Source: Alkalilacustris brevis
GTDB taxonomy: Bacteria; Pseudomonadota; Alphaproteobacteria; Rhodobacterales; Rhodobacteraceae
Direction of reading: 5' to 3'
DNA length: 59,027 nt
Assembly (NCBI RefSeq): GCF_003350345.1
Contig: NZ_QNVJ01000077.1
Location: forward strand, 1 to 59,027
The notes beneath the pieces are model-generated. The model was not told the origin of the DNA and ran no database searches. It worked only from the letters and a program-made list of their open reading frames with translations. How positions within the stretch are numbered: the first letter of the stretch is position 1; each line of letters begins with the position of its first letter. Made by a program: the position numbers and the translations under genes. Positions 56,398-59,027 of this stretch are shown in pieces.

Positions 56398-57920
56398 GGT
56401 CCCTCAATCAGATTCCGGCCCGTCATTTCGGGCGGCTGTGGCAGGCCCAACAGCGCCAGCAGCGTGGGCGCGATGTCAGCCAGGCGCCCGCCCGCGCGCA
56501 GTCGCGCACCCGCCGGCCCGCCGATCAGTACCACGGGCACCGGGTTGGTGGTATGGGCGGTGTGAGGGCCCCCCGTTTCGGGGTCGATCATGGTTTCGCA
56601 ATTGCCGTGATCGGCAGTCAGCAGCATTGCGCCACCCGCGGCCTCAAGTGCTTTCAGGGCACGCGCCAACCCGGCGTCAACGGCTTCGCAGGCGCGGGCC
56701 GCGGCGCCTAGGTCGCCAGTATGGCCCACCATGTCGGGGTTTGCAAAATTCACCACGATCAGATCATAACCCGCCCCGATCGCCTCGACCAGTTTCTCGG
56801 TAACTTCGGTTGCGGCCATCTCGGGCTGCAGGTCATAGGTGGCCACTTTGGGGCTGGGCGGCATGAAACGGTCTTCGCCCGGCTCCGGCGCTTCCTGGCC
56901 ACCATTGAGAAAGAAGGTCACATGCGGGTATTTCTCGGTCTCGGCCAGGCGGAACTGCCGCAAACCGTGTTTTGCGACCCATGCGCCCAGCGTATTGGCG
57001 ATCTCGCGCTTGGGAAAGACGGTGTCCATATAGGCGTTGTGTTCGTCGGAATACTCGACCATGCCCAGAAGTGCCGCCCATTGCGGGCGGCTGGACACGT
57101 CGAACTCGGCAAAGCCGGGCGCGCCGATGGCGGCGAGGATCTCGCGCGCGCGATCGGCGCGGAAGTTCAGGCAGAACAGCCCGCCTCCATCGCTTGCGCC
57201 GTCATAGTCGCCAATCACCGTGGGCGAGATGAACTCGTCGGTTTCGCCGCGCGCATGTGCCTCGGCCACGGCGGTGGCGGCATCGGGCGCCCCGCCGCCG
57301 ATGCCCGGAACCATGACGTCATATGCCCGTTTCACCCGCTCCCACCTGTGGTCGCGGTCCATCGCCCAATAGCGCCCGGTAACGGTGACGATGCGTGCCG
57401 CATCGGGTAGGCCGGCCTCAAGCGCGGCGACGTATTCGGGCGCCGAGGTCGGCGCCACATCGCGCCCGTCGGTCAGCGCATGGATGGCCACCGGCACACC
57501 CGCCGCCGTGATCGCGTCAATCGCGGCGCGCATATGGTTTACATGGGCATGAACCCCGCCATCCGAGACCAGTCCGAGCAGATGCGCCGTGCCGCCGGTT
57601 TCCCTTAGCCGCGCGATGAACCGCGTGAGTGCGGGCAACGTGGCAAAGCTGCCATCCTCGACCGCGAGGTCGATCTGCCCCAGGTCCATCGCCACGACCC
57701 GGCCCGCGCCGATATTGGTGTGCCCGACCTCCGAGTTGCCCATCTGCCCGCTTGGCAGGCCGACATCGGGTCCATGGGTGATCAGCGTGGCGTTGGGGCA
57801 GGTGGCCATCAGCCTGTCATAGGTCGGGGTCGCGGCCTGTGCGATTGCGTTGCCTTCGCGGCTGTCGCGCAACCCCCAGCCATCAAGAATGCACAAAACG
57901 ACGGGGCGCGGTGATGTCAT
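56394..57920 (-). CDS. gpmI: 2,3-bisphosphoglycerate-independent phosphoglycerate mutase
   Basis: Manganese-dependent glycolytic/gluconeogenic enzyme interconverting 3- and 2-phosphoglycerate, 508 residues. The metal Asp13 lies in LCILDGWGLRD, and the phosphorylated Ser63 in GLPSGQMGNSEVGHTNIGAG. The phosphotransferase insert has IHALTDGRDVAPTSA and GRYWAMDRDHRWER. The C-terminal metal sites are in NFANPDMVGHTGD and LLTADHGNCETM. First gene of a gpmI-envC-ctpA string; a link of GpmI to the cell-wall genes is common gene order in Alphaproteobacteria. Confidence 0.96.
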   Translation of the reverse strand: MTSPRPVVLCILDGWGLRDSREGNAIAQAATPTYDRLMATCPNATLITHGPDVGLPSGQMGNSEVGHTNIGAGRVVAMDLGQIDLAVEDGSFATLPALTRFIARLRETGGTAHLLGLVSDGGVHAHVNHMRAAIDAITAAGVPVAIHALTDGRDVAPTSAPEYVAALEAGLPDAARIVTVTGRYWAMDRDHRWERVKRAYDVMVPGIGGGAPDAATAVAEAHARGETDEFISPTVIGDYDGASDGGGLFCLNFRADRAREILAAIGAPGFAEFDVSSRPQWAALLGMVEYSDEHNAYMDTVFPKREIANTLGAWVAKHGLRQFRLAETEKYPHVTFFLNGGQEAPEPGEDRFMPPSPKVATYDLQPEMAATEVTEKLVEAIGAGYDLIVVNFANPDMVGHTGDLGAAARACEAVDAGLARALKALEAAGGAMLLTADHGNCETMIDPETGGPHTAHTTNPVPVVLIGGPAGARLRAGGRLADIAPTLLALLGLPQPPEMTGRNLIEGP

Positions 57921-58184
57921 GGGCGGTTTCCTTGCTGCTCGGCGTTTCTTCTAGGCGCTTGGCTGCGGTGGGGCAACCTGCCAGAGCGGGCAGACCAGAC
58001 CGGTTTGCAGTTGGTTGGAATCGGATTGTTTCCGCGCACGGATCAACAGCCATGTTGCTGTTCCGGCGATATCTGCTAACCAATTTTCAGTTTCGGCCTC
58101 GGCTGGCTCGCTGCCGGGCGAGGGCCTTGAGCGCGCCCTTCAGGTGAAACGGCGCCAGGATTCGATGATCGAAAGGTGAGTGAC

Positions 58185-58937
58185 GTGGCAACACCCAAGG
58201 ATTCCGCTATGCTTAATACCGTGGCTCCCACCGGCAGGCTCCGCCTTGCCGTTGCCGTGGGTCAGGCCATTTCAGGCGTTTGGTGCAAGCGCGATTCCGA
58301 TGGTGAGCCGGTCGGTGTCACGATCGATCTGGGGCGGGCGATCGGCGTGCAACTTGGCCTGCCGGTTGACCTGGTGGTCTGTGACAGTTCGGCCCATATC
58401 GTGGCCACGGCCAATGATGGCACATGGGACGTAACTTTCGTGCCCGTCGATGCGGAACGCAAGAAGCTGCTTGCCTTCGGGCCGGATTACTACCTCGGCA
58501 CCAGCACCTACGGCGTGCGCAAGGATGACCCCGCGACCGACATTCCCGGATTCGACCGCCCCGGATGCCGGATCGGCGGGGTTGAGGGCACGGCGACCCT
58601 GCGCAGCGCGCGGCGCACGCTCCAGCACGCCGAAAGCACGGGGTTCGCGACGCTGGATGCCGCGATCGCTGCCTTCCGCGCGGGCGAGATCGACGGGATC
58701 GCCCTTGGCCGCGAGTCGCTTGACAGCATGGCGGCAAACCTGCCCGAGATGCGGGTGCTCGACGGGCATTTCCATGCCACCGGCACTGCCCTGGCCGTGC
58801 CCCTGGGCCGTGAGCCCGCGCTCGAGCCGCTTGCCGGAGCGCTGGACGAGTTGCGCGAAGCCGGGGTCGTCGCGCAGTTTCTGCACGAACATGGGTTGCC
58901 TGTATCGGGTGTGGCGCCGAAAGGGTCGTTCAGCTAG
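58185..58937 (+). CDS. Family 3 solute-binding-like protein without signal peptide
   Basis: A 250-residue protein with the fold pattern of family 3 periplasmic binding proteins (amino-acid type): LRLAVAVGQAISGVWCKRD, GVTIDLGRAIGVQLGLPVDL, WDVTFVPVDAERKKLLAFGP and later FPRAG-like DAAIAAFRAGEIDGIALG. No hydrophobic signal is present: the N-terminus is MATPKDSAMLNTVAPTG. It may be cytoplasmic or use another export route. GTG at 58185 sits 8 bases after GAAAGG and is chosen; GTG 58176 and ATG 58209 are alternatives. No permease or ATPase gene is beside it. Ligand unknown. Confidence 0.75.
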   Translation: MATPKDSAMLNTVAPTGRLRLAVAVGQAISGVWCKRDSDGEPVGVTIDLGRAIGVQLGLPVDLVVCDSSAHIVATANDGTWDVTFVPVDAERKKLLAFGPDYYLGTSTYGVRKDDPATDIPGFDRPGCRIGGVEGTATLRSARRTLQHAESTGFATLDAAIAAFRAGEIDGIALGRESLDSMAANLPEMRVLDGHFHATGTALAVPLGREPALEPLAGALDELREAGVVAQFLHEHGLPVSGVAPKGSFS

Positions 58938-58966
58938 GGCATGTTGCGCCTGATTGGTTTCATTCC

Positions 58967-58990
58967 GCCCGGGCCGCTTGCGGCCCGGGC
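58967..58990 (+). terminator. GC-rich hairpin after the solute-binding-like gene
   Basis: A perfect 11-bp stem (58967-58977 with 58980-58990) with a 2-base loop lies 30 bases after the stop. It probably ends the transcript, though no T-run follows. Confidence 0.55.
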
Positions 58991-59021
58991 ATGCGCCCGC
59001 CCGCCCCCCAGGCGGGCGCAT
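58991..59021. terminator. Second hairpin, adjoining the first
   Basis: A second perfect 11-bp stem (58991-59001 with 59011-59021, loop 9) directly abuts the previous one. It has AT-containing ends and could act in either direction, perhaps for a convergent gene beyond the window. Confidence 0.5.
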
Positions 59022-59027
59022 CCGCGC

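Overview
The window is chromosomal DNA from a GC-rich alphaproteobacterium, most likely a member of the Rhodobacterales (Roseobacter/Rhodobacter relatives). The evidence is the gene content (GcrA, the serC-serA pair divergent from serB, CysQ next to a KpsM-type permease and dnaKJ, a Core-2/I-branching transferase with a DUF5928-like tail, a DUF6476-like protein), the strong GC bias, and an intergenic repeat I recognise from this order. I see no prophage, insertion sequence, CRISPR array or rRNA. About 57 genes are called, including one tRNA.

Layout. 1-870: an AT-richer hypothetical gene with a HEPN-type motif. 875-4850: serine biosynthesis (serA, serC; serB divergent). 4895-7979: a glycosyltransferase, cysQ and a polysaccharide-export type permease. 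8204-12227: dnaK, dnaJ, radC. 12501-18858: a surface-glycan operon (galU, two glycosyltransferases, a branching GlcNAc-transferase-like protein, a tandem-domain sulfotransferase). 18874-22986 (minus): RNase D, lptC-lptA-lptB, hpf, ptsN. 23216-28586: a branched-chain-amino-acid-type ABC transporter with two small membrane proteins behind it. 28728-31182: phoU-phoB, then a copper-handling pair. 31250-36902: rimO, an AsmA-family protein, gcrA, an orphan ABC-2 permease. 37006-44765: meaB, rpmB, argD-argF, hrpB, tRNA-Arg(TCT), aroC. 44810-53708: Trm112-like, LON-like, thioredoxin/TPR (CnoX), exonuclease III, TesA-like esterase, YbbA/YbbP-like ABC transporter, MnmH, RppH. 53812-57920 (minus): gpmI-envC-ctpA. 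58185-58937: a solute-binding-like protein with no signal peptide.

How the genes connect. The sulfotransferase would release PAP, which CysQ recycles, so the two glycan regions flanking dnaKJ probably serve one sulfated surface polysaccharide; the export ATPase is not in the window. The cnoX-xthA-tesA / ybbA-ybbP-mnmH block resembles the E. coli ybbN-tesA-ybbA-ybbP-ybbB neighbourhood and is the most notable conserved context here. It carries two oddities: tesA and ybbA start codons that overlap on opposite strands, and an anomalous insert of about 280 bp between ybbA and ybbP. Other points worth a look are a candidate serC leader RNA, an AT-rich palindromic element between serC and serA, absence of rpoN from the lptB-hpf-ptsN string, and a membrane-anchored gamma-glutamylcyclotransferase-like protein. 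Most of the window is ordinary core genome.
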